Below are positions 1 through 7,926 of a stretch of 26,459 nt of DNA, in pieces. The notes under the pieces are model-generated. The model ran no database searches. It was not told the DNA's origin and worked only from the letters and a program-made list of their open reading frames with translations. Made by a program: the position numbers and the translations under genes. How positions within the stretch are numbered: the first letter of the stretch is position 1; the number at the start of each line of letters is the position of its first letter. Source of the stretch: Bacillota bacterium. GTDB lineage: Bacteria > Bacillota > UBA994 > UBA5500. The stretch spans positions 1-26,459 of the forward strand of contig JAEZJZ010000063.1 in NCBI GenBank assembly GCA_023436245.1, in the 5' to 3' direction.

Positions 1-46
1 CTAGATGAGCGACCTCCGCCGGCTTGCCATTTCTGTTCACAATCAA

Positions 47-805
47 TCAGGCGTTGCCGGTGCGGATGATGGCCGCGAACTCCGACGGCAGCCCAGCCTT
101 TTCAATTTCTGCAGCCGTCAACTCAAAGTCATAAGGCACTTCCACCGTGGTTACGGCCACCTGAGCAGCGAGCTCCACGATCTGATAGACGACGTTCGGA
201 TTGCCGTGCTTCGGCTTGCCAGCGCTGCCGACGTTGATCACATGCTTGCTACCGATTTGCCGGTGGTAAGGCAGATGAGTATGGCCGCAGAGAAGAACAT
301 CTGCGTCTGCTTCATCCAGGAAGGCCCGCAACTGTTCTGCCGGATAGTCTGCCGTGAGATACTCGTTATTCTGGCGCGGGCTGCCGTGCACCAAGAGTAA
401 ACGATGCCCGGCCAACTCCAGGCTGTGAGCTGCGGGCAGATCCCGCAACCAGGCTTTGTTCCGGTCGCTGGTGGCGTCGATCGTCCAGTTGAGGGAAATC
501 TCCCCCACCCGGGCGGCTTCTTCACTGCTGAAGTCGCACCCGCAGGCCATCAACTCCTCACCCACGCTCTGGTCATAGTTCCCCTGCAGGCAGTGCACTG
601 ATCTCGCTCGCAGCAGATCTATCACCTCATTTGGCCACGGCCCATAGCCGACCAGATCCCCTAGACAGAATACTCTCTCCACCCGCCTGCTCTCTATGTC
701 TGCAAGCACCGCCTGCAAACTGGGTAAGTTGCCGTGGATATCCGCGATCACGGCAATGCGTTCGCGGGATTTCCTTTCTCCCAGAACACCGGGACACTGC
801 TCCAA
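47..805 (-). CDS. Metallophosphoesterase, YfcE/MJ0936-like phosphodiesterase family
   Basis: A 252-residue calcineurin-like phosphoesterase of the Metallophos_2 type, expected to be a soluble, metal-dependent phosphodiesterase of unknown substrate. The metal ligands are visible in order: IADIHGN near residue 20 (D-x-H), GDLVGYG (GD-x-x-x-x-G), GNYDQ (the family's GNH/D motif with Tyr in place of His), HGSPR, and CGHTHLP (GHTH) near residue 175. The start is TTG at 805: on the minus strand a strong GGGAGGTGATC ribosome site lies about 8 bases upstream of it, and no ATG fits as well. Length is normal for the family. It is divergent from gerA, with about 150 bases between the two starts, and nothing ties it to germination. 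Family assignment is sure; the substrate is unknown. Confidence 0.93.
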   Translation of the reverse strand: MEQCPGVLGERKSRERIAVIADIHGNLPSLQAVLADIESRRVERVFCLGDLVGYGPWPNEVIDLLRARSVHCLQGNYDQSVGEELMACGCDFSSEEAARVGEISLNWTIDATSDRNKAWLRDLPAAHSLELAGHRLLLVHGSPRQNNEYLTADYPAEQLRAFLDEADADVLLCGHTHLPYHRQIGSKHVINVGSAGKPKHGNPNVVYQIVELAAQVAVTTVEVPYDFELTAAEIEKAGLPSEFAAIIRTGNA

Positions 806-956
806 ACGAGATCACCTCCCTCCCTATTCTCTGCTACTTTCGTTCATCTCACAACCAGCACTTCTCAAGGAAGCGCTGAAGCATCCTTCAGGCAATGCAT
901 GGCAACCGGGCTTCTGTCAGAGACTATGTGGGATACGGCGCAAAGGGGGCGAGGGG

Positions 957-2471
957 TTGAGTGGCCTCTGGCAGACAATCAGGAACAAGCTAGGCGGAAG
1001 ACCGGAAGAACCGCCTGCCGAAATCCCGAGCAAGGGCTATGAGCAGAACCTGGCCTACTTCAAACAGTCGCTCGGGCACCCTGCTGACCTGAGCATGCGG
1101 GAGTTCGATGTCGGCAGGACACACTTGAGAGCAACCGTGGTGTACATCGAACAGATTGCGGACAAGAACAAGGTGGCTGAGCAAATCATCCTGCCACTAT
1201 CTAGCTATGCGGCCATGATCGACGCGTCGTTCGCTGGTATCGCGGAAGTGCGCAGACTGATCTGCGCAGGTGATGCCAAGGAACTGCTGGACCTGCGGCA
1301 GGCGGAGAGACTGCTGCTCCGCGGAGACGCTCTGCTGCTGATCAAGGGCTATCGTCCAGTGATCGTCTGCAACGTGCGGGCGGCGGTCGGCCGCGCGGTC
1401 ACCACCGCTGAGGTCGAAACAACCATTCTGGGGCCGAAGCAGGCCTTTGTGGAGCAGCTTCCCACCAATGTTGCGCTGATCCGCCAGAAGCTGCGCACCT
1501 CCAGGCTGCGGATCAAGAGCAAGGTTCTAGGCAGCGAAACGAATACTCCGGTGGTCATGCTCTACCTGGAGGGCGTCGCCCCAAGCCAAATGTTGGAGGA
1601 ACTCGAACAGCGCCTAAATCGAATTGAGGTCGCAGAGATACTGGACGTTTCTTACTTGGCGGAACTGCTGTCGGTCAGCCCACTGTCTCCTTTTCCCCAA
1701 GCCATCTATACCGAACGGCCGGACAAGGTGGTGGGAAACCTGCTGGAGGGGCGCGTGGCCTTGCTGGCGGACGGCTCGCCCGAGGCACTGGTGCTGCCGG
1801 CAGCGTTCAGCGACCTGCTGCAGTCACCAGGCGATTACTACTCACGCAGCTCCTTGGCGCTGCTCTTGAGAACCTTGCGTACTCTTGCTTTCATCGTGGC
1901 CAGCACGGGTCCCGCTCTGTACGTGGCCATCATCACTTTCGACTATGAACTGTTGCCTACCGATCTGATCATACCGATTGCTACCGCCCGGTCCGGCTTG
2001 CCGTTCACTCCAGTGCAAGAGGCGTTGCTGATGCTGCTGTTGGTCGACATCCTGCAAGAAGGTGCGGTTCGGTTACCGGCGCGCATCGGACAAACCCTGG
2101 GTGTGGTTGGCGGCTTGGTGCTTGGACAGGCCGTCGTTCAGGCCAACCTGGTCAGTCCTTTGCTGCTGATCGTGGTAGCCGCGTCAGTGATCGGCTCCTT
2201 TGCCATGCCCAACTATCAGGTAAACGGCCTCATTCGCCTGCTCCGTTACCTCTTCTTGTTGGGCGGAGCAGTCATGGGCGGCGCTGGCGTCATCTTCGTT
2301 TGGGCCGCCCTGTTCATCCACATGTCCTCCCTGACTGTGCTCGGCGTACCTTATCTACGTCCACTCGCGCCCCTCCGGCCGAGCGACATGTCCGATTTCA
2401 TCTATCGCAAGCCGCTGCGGACGCAAGAGCCGCAAAGGGCCAGTCGACTAGGGGGGAACCCAAGAACGTGA
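957..2471 (+). CDS. gerA: Spore germination protein GerA family (germinant receptor A subunit)
   Basis: A subunit of a GerA-type germinant receptor, which sits in the spore inner membrane and triggers germination with its B and C partners. The open frame runs back to 696, but the family-like sequence begins only around LSGLWQ, so I chose TTG at 957, preceded by AAAGGGGGCGAGGGG; this gives 504 residues, normal for the family. Residues about 50-290 are the soluble N-terminal domain. About 305-480 hold the membrane helices, including the typical stretch RSGLPFTPVQEALLM, then RLPARIGQTLGVVGGLVLGQ and LVSP. The conserved acidic residue usually found after EALLM is Leu here (LLMLLLVDI). The stop codon TGA overlaps the GTG start of gerB, so the two are translationally coupled. 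Family identity is very safe; the start is less so. Confidence 0.93.
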   Translation: MSGLWQTIRNKLGGRPEEPPAEIPSKGYEQNLAYFKQSLGHPADLSMREFDVGRTHLRATVVYIEQIADKNKVAEQIILPLSSYAAMIDASFAGIAEVRRLICAGDAKELLDLRQAERLLLRGDALLLIKGYRPVIVCNVRAAVGRAVTTAEVETTILGPKQAFVEQLPTNVALIRQKLRTSRLRIKSKVLGSETNTPVVMLYLEGVAPSQMLEELEQRLNRIEVAEILDVSYLAELLSVSPLSPFPQAIYTERPDKVVGNLLEGRVALLADGSPEALVLPAAFSDLLQSPGDYYSRSSLALLLRTLRTLAFIVASTGPALYVAIITFDYELLPTDLIIPIATARSGLPFTPVQEALLMLLLVDILQEGAVRLPARIGQTLGVVGGLVLGQAVVQANLVSPLLLIVVAASVIGSFAMPNYQVNGLIRLLRYLFLLGGAVMGGAGVIFVWAALFIHMSSLTVLGVPYLRPLAPLRPSDMSDFIYRKPLRTQEPQRASRLGGNPRT

Positions 2472-3565
2472 AGGGCGACAATCAACTGACGGCATTCCAA
2501 CACTTCGCGCTGATAGTGGCCGTGGTCGGAGGCACGGGTATCTTCACCCTACCACGCATAGTGGCAGCCGAGGCTGGCCGCTCGGCCTGGCTGATTGTGC
2601 TCGCCACCGGCCTAGCGATCACGCTGCTGGCGCTGCTGGCCAACAACATCAGTTCCAGTTTTCCCGACCTCGACGCCTCGGAATGGCCCAAGACTTTACT
2701 GGGGCCGGTTCTGGGTAGAGTTTGGTTGACTCTGTACTTGGCCAGAACGACTGTGGTGGTGTTCATCACCGCGCAGATCTACGGAGACATCCTGGGGGTG
2801 CGCCAGTATCCGCTCACCCCCTGTCCCGTCACTGCCATTCTGGTCATGCTGTTGTCGATACTGCTGGTCAGCTACGGCGTGGGAGCCCTTGCCCGCTATG
2901 CTCAACTGACGTTCCTGATCAGCATTCCGTTGCTGGCCGTGGTTCCATTGGCCATGGCCACCGGCAGCCTGGATCGCCTCCTGCCGCTGCTCGGTGACAA
3001 ACCGCTCATGTCCCTGCTCAAAGCCGCTCCCCCTGTGCTCTACAGTACACTCGGCTACGACATTCTCTGGTTCTCCTACCCCCATCTGCAGCGGAAAAGC
3101 AGATCAGGGCTGGCGGTATTGGCAGCGATGCTTTTCATCGCCCTGACCTACACCTTGATCACGGTGGCTGCAACAGTAAGCTTGGGACCCAATCGCCTCA
3201 CCTCAGTGCTCTTCCCCACCTTGACCATGCTCAGCCAACTGGAGTTGGGGATTGTGGCCAGGGTTGACACTGTCGTACTCTACCTCTGGATTCTCTCCAT
3301 CGTGGCCACCGCAGGCGGAGCATTGTACATCAGTAGCCGAGCGTTGAGCGGTCTCTGGCAACGGCTGCAGTTTCCCAAGACAGCGGTTTACCTTGGCTTA
3401 CCGTTGCTGGCAGCGAGCCTCTGGGACATGCCCCCACGAAGACTAACCGCTCTGTCCCGCCTGGTGGGGGCAGCGGACATTATCCTGCTGTCCATTAGCC
3501 TGCTCGTCTTCAAGATTCTCTGCATGGTGCGGAAAGGGCGTGGCAAGGGTGCGAAGGAGCACTAG
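2468..3565 (+). CDS. gerB: Spore germination protein GerB family (endospore germination permease)
   Basis: B subunit of the germinant receptor, an APC-superfamily membrane protein believed to carry the germinant-binding pocket. GTG at 2468 overlaps the gerA stop (GTGA) and has GGGGGGAAC 8-10 bases upstream; the upstream part of the longer open frame is gerA sequence in another frame. The resulting 365 residues match the usual GerB length. The protein is hydrophobic throughout, with about ten helices, beginning TAFQHFALIVAVVGGTGIFT, the characteristic first helix with the small-residue break. A hydrophilic turn near 215-225 (YPHLQRKSR) follows GYDILWFSYP. The 3' end overlaps gerC by 26 bases. 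Confidence in the family is high; the germinant cannot be read from the sequence. Confidence 0.93.
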   Translation: MKGDNQLTAFQHFALIVAVVGGTGIFTLPRIVAAEAGRSAWLIVLATGLAITLLALLANNISSSFPDLDASEWPKTLLGPVLGRVWLTLYLARTTVVVFITAQIYGDILGVRQYPLTPCPVTAILVMLLSILLVSYGVGALARYAQLTFLISIPLLAVVPLAMATGSLDRLLPLLGDKPLMSLLKAAPPVLYSTLGYDILWFSYPHLQRKSRSGLAVLAAMLFIALTYTLITVAATVSLGPNRLTSVLFPTLTMLSQLELGIVARVDTVVLYLWILSIVATAGGALYISSRALSGLWQRLQFPKTAVYLGLPLLAASLWDMPPRRLTALSRLVGAADIILLSISLLVFKILCMVRKGRGKGAKEH

Positions 3566-4793
3566 TCTCTTGGCCGTCGTATTATCATGCCTGCTGCTGG
3601 CAGGCTGCTGGGATGCACTCCCCTTGGAGCAGCGGGATATCGTGCTGGGTGTGGGAGTTGACCTGGTGACCGACGCAGGAGTAGGTGAGCCACCGTTCGA
3701 GTTCACATTTGTCACTCCTTTGTTCGGGGGCGAAAAAGCCTATCCCAGCCAAGTGCGCACGGTGAGAGCCCACAGCCTGGGCCAGGCCGTGGCAACGATC
3801 CATCATGCGGCCACCCGCACACTGTTCTTTGGCAAGCAGGCCTTTGTTCTCTTCGGGCGGAAGGCGGCCCAGACTGGCGTGGCGCAGCATCTCAACGAAC
3901 TCTTTGCCTTCCCCGAACTGAGGGTGAACAGCTATGTGTTGGTGGCCGCCGACACGGCCAAGGAGGTGCTGCTGACTGTGCCCCCCGCCAACCAGCGGGT
4001 AGCTGAACAAATCCTGCAGATGCTGCGCAGAGCCGACCGCCTGCGGGATGCTCCCCCAATTACGATTGCGGACTTCTCATCCAGGCTCTTGGAGGCCGGC
4101 TTTGACCCGATCACTGGCCTGATCACGCCCATCGGCAGCCTGGATCCCCGCCCACCGGAGACAAAGCAGGATGGCGGCGGAAGCGACGCTAGCCGGGGTG
4201 GAGCCGATGGTCAGGCCACTGGCGGTGGCGCTGCGACCCGTGAGGATATGCAGATCAACGCAACTGCGCTCTGGCAAGGCGACAGGACGGTTGGAGAGAT
4301 CAACTTGCAGGAAACCCAGTGCCTGACCATCGTCAACGAATCTGCCAGCGGTTTGCTGTTGACCCTGCTTCTACCCCCGGACGAACGACTGGCACAGGAG
4401 CCCGGGCTGCTGCAACTCCGCATCCTCTCCTCAGATGCCAAATGGCAAGTCGCACTGATCGACGGTTTGCCGCAGTTTCAACTGGAGCAGGGCATCTACC
4501 TGACGGTAAGCAACTACTCTGGCACAGTGGATATCTCCGAGGCCGAGAACTCCGAACTGATGATCAGCCTGATTGAGCAAGCGATGGCCGGAAACATTCA
4601 AGCCGCTCTGCAGAAGGTGAGCGCAGTTGGCAGCGATCCCCTGGCGTTGGGTCAACAGATTCGCAGAGAGTTCCCCGAGTATTGGCGGCCAGAAGAGTGG
4701 CCCAATCTGCTGCCCAAGGCACACTTTGCCGTGCAGGTGAAGGTGCGCATCAGAAACTTCGGCACCGAGATCATCGGACTGCACCCCGAGTAG
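3540..4793 (+). CDS. gerC: Ger(x)C family spore germination lipoprotein
   Basis: C subunit of the germinant receptor, a lipoprotein on the outer face of the spore inner membrane. The N-terminus is a lipoprotein signal: positive MARVRRS, a hydrophobic stretch, then LLLAGC with the lipidated Cys at residue 23, followed by WD, the start typical of Ger(x)C proteins (GCWD). GTG at 3540 was chosen because it keeps the positive n-region; GTG at 3549 is possible. Total 417 residues. An Asp/Gly/Ala-rich, low-complexity insert (KQDGGGSDASRGGADGQATGGG, about residues 206-227) separates the N-terminal part from the C-terminal part and looks like a flexible linker. It overlaps gerB and ends just before a terminator, so it closes the operon. 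Confidence 0.93.
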   Translation: MARVRRSTSLLAVVLSCLLLAGCWDALPLEQRDIVLGVGVDLVTDAGVGEPPFEFTFVTPLFGGEKAYPSQVRTVRAHSLGQAVATIHHAATRTLFFGKQAFVLFGRKAAQTGVAQHLNELFAFPELRVNSYVLVAADTAKEVLLTVPPANQRVAEQILQMLRRADRLRDAPPITIADFSSRLLEAGFDPITGLITPIGSLDPRPPETKQDGGGSDASRGGADGQATGGGAATREDMQINATALWQGDRTVGEINLQETQCLTIVNESASGLLLTLLLPPDERLAQEPGLLQLRILSSDAKWQVALIDGLPQFQLEQGIYLTVSNYSGTVDISEAENSELMISLIEQAMAGNIQAALQKVSAVGSDPLALGQQIRREFPEYWRPEEWPNLLPKAHFAVQVKVRIRNFGTEIIGLHPE

Positions 4794-4802
4794 AAACGGA
4801 AA

Positions 4803-4838
4803 AGCCCTGCCCTCGGTTGACAGGACAGGGCTCTTCTG
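4803..4838 (+). terminator. Rho-independent terminator of gerABC
   Basis: AGCCCTG at 4803-4809 pairs with CAGGGCT at 4826-4832, with partial extension inward, and is followed by a pyrimidine-rich CTTCTGGCTCTTT. It lies 10 bases after the gerC stop. The T run is broken, so strength is uncertain. Confidence 0.6.
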
Positions 4839-5048
4839 GCTCTTTCCGGGCAGAACCCCCATGACTGGCTACTGTGCAACACAGTCCTCTGTCACAGCAA
4901 AAAGGCGAAACTATTCCTGGCCGAGCGACGTCTACTAACTTAAGACAATGTTAAACAAACGACCGGGCAATCCTTCAGATATAAGCCCTATACTAGCTAT
5001 TGAAGTACTCGGCAACAGGACAGACAATCTTCACATCAGGAGGGCTAT
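4839..5048 (+). promoter_or_regulatory. Leader/promoter region of the VTT-domain gene
   Basis: An A+T-richer stretch of about 200 bases without a gene. A TATACT at 4989-4994 is the best -10 candidate, but no good -35 lies 16-18 bases upstream (GGCAAT). The AGGAGG ribosome site at 5038-5043 sits just ahead of ATG 5049. Promoter assignment is tentative. Confidence 0.3.
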
Positions 5049-5735
5049 ATGTTGAAGCGAATACGCTATTTTTGCCTATTGCTCGCCATCGGACTGGCCG
5101 GTTACGCTCTGTGGCGCTACGGCCCCGCTATTTATCGGATATACAGCGACCGGGAACTGCTAGACGCTTACCTTGATCTGGCTGGCGTCTGGGCACCAGC
5201 GGCATTCGTGCTCTTGACGGCGGGACAGGTGATCGCCGCTCCCATCCCGGCAGTGGCGCTGGGAGTGGCGGGAGGCTTCATCTTTGGACTGATACCTGGC
5301 TTCTTGCTCAGTCTATTGGGTCTGTTTGCGGGCTCGATGCTGGCCTTCACCCTGGCCAAGCTGTTCGGCAGGCCATTGGTGCTGCGTCTGATCGGCCGAA
5401 AGAACTATGACAAATTGGAGCCGATGATGCGCGGCAAGGGCCTGCTGGCATTGGCGGTGCTTTTCCTGCTACCCTTTATGCCAGATGATGCACTCTGCTT
5501 CTTGGCGGCCTTGACGCCGATGCGGGCCCGAGTTTTCGCCGGCTTGGTGCTGTTTTGCCGAACGCCCGGGATCTTTTTCTCCTCGCTGACAGGCTCAGGT
5601 CTACTCGCTTTGCCTTGGTATATCTGGAGTCTGATTGCAGTGGCCTCGCTGATTGCAGTTTATATCGCTTGGCGCAACAGCGCTGCTTTGGAGCGGTGGG
5701 CAGCTGGTCTGGGCAGACCGGTCACTGAAGAATAG
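5049..5735 (+). CDS. TVP38/TMEM64 (VTT domain) family membrane protein
   Basis: A 228-residue integral membrane protein of the TVP38/TMEM64 branch of the DedA/VTT superfamily, whose members are linked to lipid scrambling or transport and membrane homeostasis. An N-terminal helix (about 8-22) is followed by the VTT core at about 50-195: PAAFVLLTAGQVIAAPIPAV, then the small-residue stretch GVAGGFIFGLIPGFLLS, and the C-terminal half with LLPFMPDDALCFLAALT and RTPGIFFSSLTGSG, which match the family's F-x-P-x-D and R-x-PG signatures. ATG at 5049 has an AGGAGG site 5 bases upstream. Gene size is normal. It is followed by a textbook terminator at 5808. Function beyond the family level cannot be read from context. 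Confidence 0.88.
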   Translation: MLKRIRYFCLLLAIGLAGYALWRYGPAIYRIYSDRELLDAYLDLAGVWAPAAFVLLTAGQVIAAPIPAVALGVAGGFIFGLIPGFLLSLLGLFAGSMLAFTLAKLFGRPLVLRLIGRKNYDKLEPMMRGKGLLALAVLFLLPFMPDDALCFLAALTPMRARVFAGLVLFCRTPGIFFSSLTGSGLLALPWYIWSLIAVASLIAVYIAWRNSAALERWAAGLGRPVTEE

Positions 5736-5807
5736 GCGCTGCGGCAGATTTGAGATTCTTCGCTCCAGTTCGGAATAAGTTGCGGTCAGTTGTTAGCAGG
5801 CCACCTT

Positions 5808-5834
5808 GCCATCCCACGACGGGATGGCTTTTTT
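5808..5834 (+). terminator. Strong rho-independent terminator after the VTT gene
   Basis: A perfect 8-bp stem, GCCATCCC (5808-5815) with GGGATGGC (5821-5828) and loop ACGAC, is followed by six T. It shows that the downstream symporter frame cannot begin at the ATG-like codon at 5790 and must start later. Confidence 0.92.
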
Positions 5835-5933
5835 GTTGCCTTGCCGGGGAACAATAGCGGTACAACCGATACTTGGCGTGTAGGAATCGCTTCAACTAGG
5901 TCGCAACTCACCGAGTTGCAAAGGAGGAAGATC

Positions 5934-6809
5934 CTGCGCAGACTTGGCCTGTTGCCACGCTTGGCCATCGCCATCGTCGTTGGCATCCTAATTGGGCTGC
6001 TGTCGCGCAGCAGCGGCAACTTCGCGATCGTGCTCGGCCTGGGCATGGCATTCCTGCACGAGGAAAGACTATATGGGGTGCTAAAGGACTTCCAGAACAT
6101 CATTGTGTCAGTGATCAAAGTAATCATCATTCCGTTACTGCCCTGGCATATTGCCGGCATCTTTGCCAACCTGACATCTGCTGGACAGATCTTTCAGATT
6201 CTCACCACTTTTGGCAAACTGTACGCGCTGATCTTGTCTCTGCAGGTGGCATACCTCATAGTGCAGTATCTGCTGGCCTTCTTCTATACCGGCAAGAACC
6301 CGATAGAGGCCATCCGCAACATGCTACCTGCCTACTTCACTGCTCTCGGTACGCAGTCATCAGCCGCCACCATTCCAGTCACGCTCCAAAGCACGCGCAA
6401 GAACGGGGTTTCGGAGGAGGTGACCGACTTCGTCATTCCGCTGGATGCCACTATTCACCTGGCGGGTGACACCATCATGCTCACCGTGGCCTCGATGGCT
6501 GTGCTGCTCATGGGTGGGCGCATCCCAAGTGTGGGATTGATGCTGCCCTTCATTCTGCTACTGGGCGTCACCATGGTGGCAGCGCCTGGTATTCCGGGTG
6601 GCGGAGTGATCTCTGCGCTGGGGTTGCTCGAGGGTATGCTCGGTTTCGGTGCGGCCGAAACCTCACTGATGATCGCTTTTCACTTCGCGCAGGACAGCTT
6701 CGGCACTGCGACTAACGTCACTGGCGATGGAGCGATGGCGATGATCATCGACAAGTTGGCCAAGAAGCGCCAACCTCGCGCGACAGCCCCGCAACCAGGG
6801 GATGACTGA
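5934..6809 (+). CDS. Dicarboxylate/amino acid:cation symporter homologue, internally shortened
   Basis: Member of the DAACS (SDF) sodium- or proton-coupled symporter family. Recognisable blocks are LPRLAIAIVVGILIGLLS (first helix), then VIIIPLLPWHIAGIFANLTSAGQIF, AYFTALGTQSSAATIPVTL (the serine-rich hairpin motif, about residue 140), DATIHLAGDTIML, MVAAPGIPGGGV and FGTATNVTGDGA (the NxxGD motif near the C-terminus). The start is probably CTG at 5934: AAAGGAGG lies 6 bases upstream, and translation from it gives MRRLGLLPRL, the N-terminus usual for this subfamily. The TTG at 5916 would place the ribosome site inside the gene. Predicted length is 291 residues against roughly 400 for relatives. 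From memory of the family, the region that should hold helices 2-3 and part of 4 is absent right after GLLS. Transport activity is doubtful. Confidence 0.85.
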   Translation: MRRLGLLPRLAIAIVVGILIGLLSRSSGNFAIVLGLGMAFLHEERLYGVLKDFQNIIVSVIKVIIIPLLPWHIAGIFANLTSAGQIFQILTTFGKLYALILSLQVAYLIVQYLLAFFYTGKNPIEAIRNMLPAYFTALGTQSSAATIPVTLQSTRKNGVSEEVTDFVIPLDATIHLAGDTIMLTVASMAVLLMGGRIPSVGLMLPFILLLGVTMVAAPGIPGGGVISALGLLEGMLGFGAAETSLMIAFHFAQDSFGTATNVTGDGAMAMIIDKLAKKRQPRATAPQPGDD

Positions 6810-6820
6810 AGCCGTCAAAG

Positions 6821-6852
6821 AAAGCCGGGGCACCGAAACGTGCCCCGGCTTT
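6821..6852. terminator. Bidirectional terminator between convergent genes
   Basis: A 13-bp stem, AAAGCCGGGGCAC at 6821-6833 with GTGCCCCGGCTTT at 6840-6852 and loop CGAAAC. T runs flank it on the plus strand (CTTTTTG) and more weakly on the minus strand. It serves the symporter gene and the convergent small gene ending at 6863. Confidence 0.9.
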
Positions 6853-6862
6853 TTGCATCGGG

Positions 6863-7072
6863 CTACTTTTCCACCAGTCTGCTCAGACTGACAAGCTCCA
6901 TGGCCGGCATGGTCACAACCTTGGCGTAAATCAGCTTCTTGGCCAGCTTGAGGTCATCCTCACGGGAAAGGTCAAGCTCTCGCCCGCTGGCCATTGTCAA
7001 CTGCTTTGTCTCCGGATCGAAATCCCCTTGTTCGGCCATCTTGTTGTTCTTCAAGGTATAGGTAATCTGCAC
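6863..7072 (-). CDS. Small hypothetical protein
   Basis: A 69-residue soluble protein that I do not recognise. It starts at GTG 7072 with GGGAGG about 7 bases upstream on the minus strand, and ends just before a shared terminator. Both features favour a real gene. The sequence has a beta-like N-terminus (MQITYTLKNNKM), a charged centre with FDPETKQLTMASGRELDLSR, and a helical C-terminus (EDDLKLAKKLIYAKVVTMP) ending in LVSLSRLVEK. There is no signal peptide, membrane helix or Cys. The length and pattern recall short DUF proteins of Bacillota, but no family can be named. It stands alone, 200 bases downstream of the NUDIX gene. Confidence 0.7.
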   Translation of the reverse strand: MQITYTLKNNKMAEQGDFDPETKQLTMASGRELDLSREDDLKLAKKLIYAKVVTMPAMELVSLSRLVEK

Positions 7073-7261
7073 GTGAACACCTCCCAGTCTAGCTTCCGCA
7101 GATGACTGGCCGAGTACGCATGCATGAGCACAAGTAGGGTGCTCACCTATCTTTCACCAACCTTCAGCTCGAAGAATCTTGGCGAAGCCGCGAAGACTCT
7201 TCGCTGCGCTCGGAGTGACATCGGTAGGGGAACGCTGTGCTCGGAACGACCCGGTGCATCG
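7073..7261. other. Intergenic stretch with a degenerate dispersed-repeat fragment
   Basis: No gene seen. At 7192-7220 a fragment of the form GACTCTTCGCTGCGCTCGGA resembles the fragment GATTCTTCGCTCCAGTTCGG at 5754-5773, which also lies between genes. The two share AGAYTCTTCGCT and a similar tail. Probably remnants of the same small intergenic repeat. Confidence 0.35.
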
Positions 7262-7284
7262 AAAAAGGGCGGCTAACGCCGCCC
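7262..7284 (-). terminator. Terminator overlapping the end of the NUDIX gene
   Basis: On the minus strand, GGGCGGC (7284-7278), a loop of 4 bases, GCCGCCC (7273-7267) and TTTTTC form a compact hairpin with a T5 tract. The ascending arm lies in the last codons of the NUDIX gene, and the stop codon TAG straddles the loop and the descending arm. Confidence 0.85.
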
Positions 7285-7902
7285 CAACATGCTCCAGTAC
7301 TTAGCCAGATAATAAGCCGACCCCTGTAGTTCCACCACCGCGTCTGCCGGAGGCTGCCGACCGAGGTAGGTCATGCCTGCTCCCAGCAACACAGACAATG
7401 ACTGCGGATGTTCCAGCAGCTTCAGAAAACCAGCCGCAGAGGTAAACAGCAGGCCTGGCACTTCCGCTCCCGGTGTCGGTTGCTCCAGAAAGTCTGCCTC
7501 GTAAACCGGATTGATGTAGTCCCGCTCGTAAGGCGTTCCGTCATCTTCCCGCAACGTAATCTTTCGCTGCCAAACTAAGAGCGGAGCAGCCTCTCCAGAG
7601 AGCTCCTCCGTCAAGCTGCGCTTCTCCACCGTTTCGGCAGCGTCCATCCAGAGAGTGAATGCGGCGTCAGCGACGGCAATGGTTGCATTTGCCTCCTCCC
7701 GTGCTTCCCGGGCAATTGTCTCGAGCAGAGTCTCGCCTGCCTCCTGCCCTCCGCCGATGCCAACCAGAGCAATACGCGTTTCACCCGCGCCCTTCGTCCA
7801 ATACTTCTCCTGCGATACGGCAAAGACCAACCGCCCCCGGAACCAAGCGAGCAAACCGCTGCTCACCCTGCCACCGGGCACGTAGTTACTCAGATTCAGC
7901 AT
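7273..7902 (-). CDS. NUDIX hydrolase domain protein
   Basis: A 209-residue protein with a NUDIX box at about residues 51-73: G-x5-E ends at E57, then R65-E66-x2-E69-E70, with Asn72 in the position usually held by Gly. Such enzymes cleave nucleoside diphosphates linked to another moiety; the substrate cannot be told. A beta-rich region precedes the box (LAWFRGRLVFAVSQ) and a long C-terminal part (about 100-209) follows, so it is larger than a minimal NUDIX domain. ATG at 7902 has GGGGAGGG upstream on the minus strand. It lies 24 bases after the GNAT gene on the same strand, so the two probably form an operon, ended by the terminator at 7262-7284. Confidence 0.88.
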   Translation of the reverse strand: MLNLSNYVPGGRVSSGLLAWFRGRLVFAVSQEKYWTKGAGETRIALVGIGGGQEAGETLLETIAREAREEANATIAVADAAFTLWMDAAETVEKRSLTEELSGEAAPLLVWQRKITLREDDGTPYERDYINPVYEADFLEQPTPGAEVPGLLFTSAAGFLKLLEHPQSLSVLLGAGMTYLGRQPPADAVVELQGSAYYLAKYWSMLGRR

Positions 7903-7926
7903 GCTGTTTACCCTCCCCGAATCGTC

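Noticed and set aside
696..956. N-terminal extension of the gerA frame back to 696
   Set aside because: It overlaps the divergent metallophosphoesterase gene, has no family resemblance, and a TTG with a purine-rich ribosome site at 957 gives the normal GerA length.
5790..5933. Upstream part of the symporter frame starting at 5790
   Set aside because: A strong terminator (5808-5834) lies inside it and the AGGAGG site is at 5920-5928, so translation starts later.
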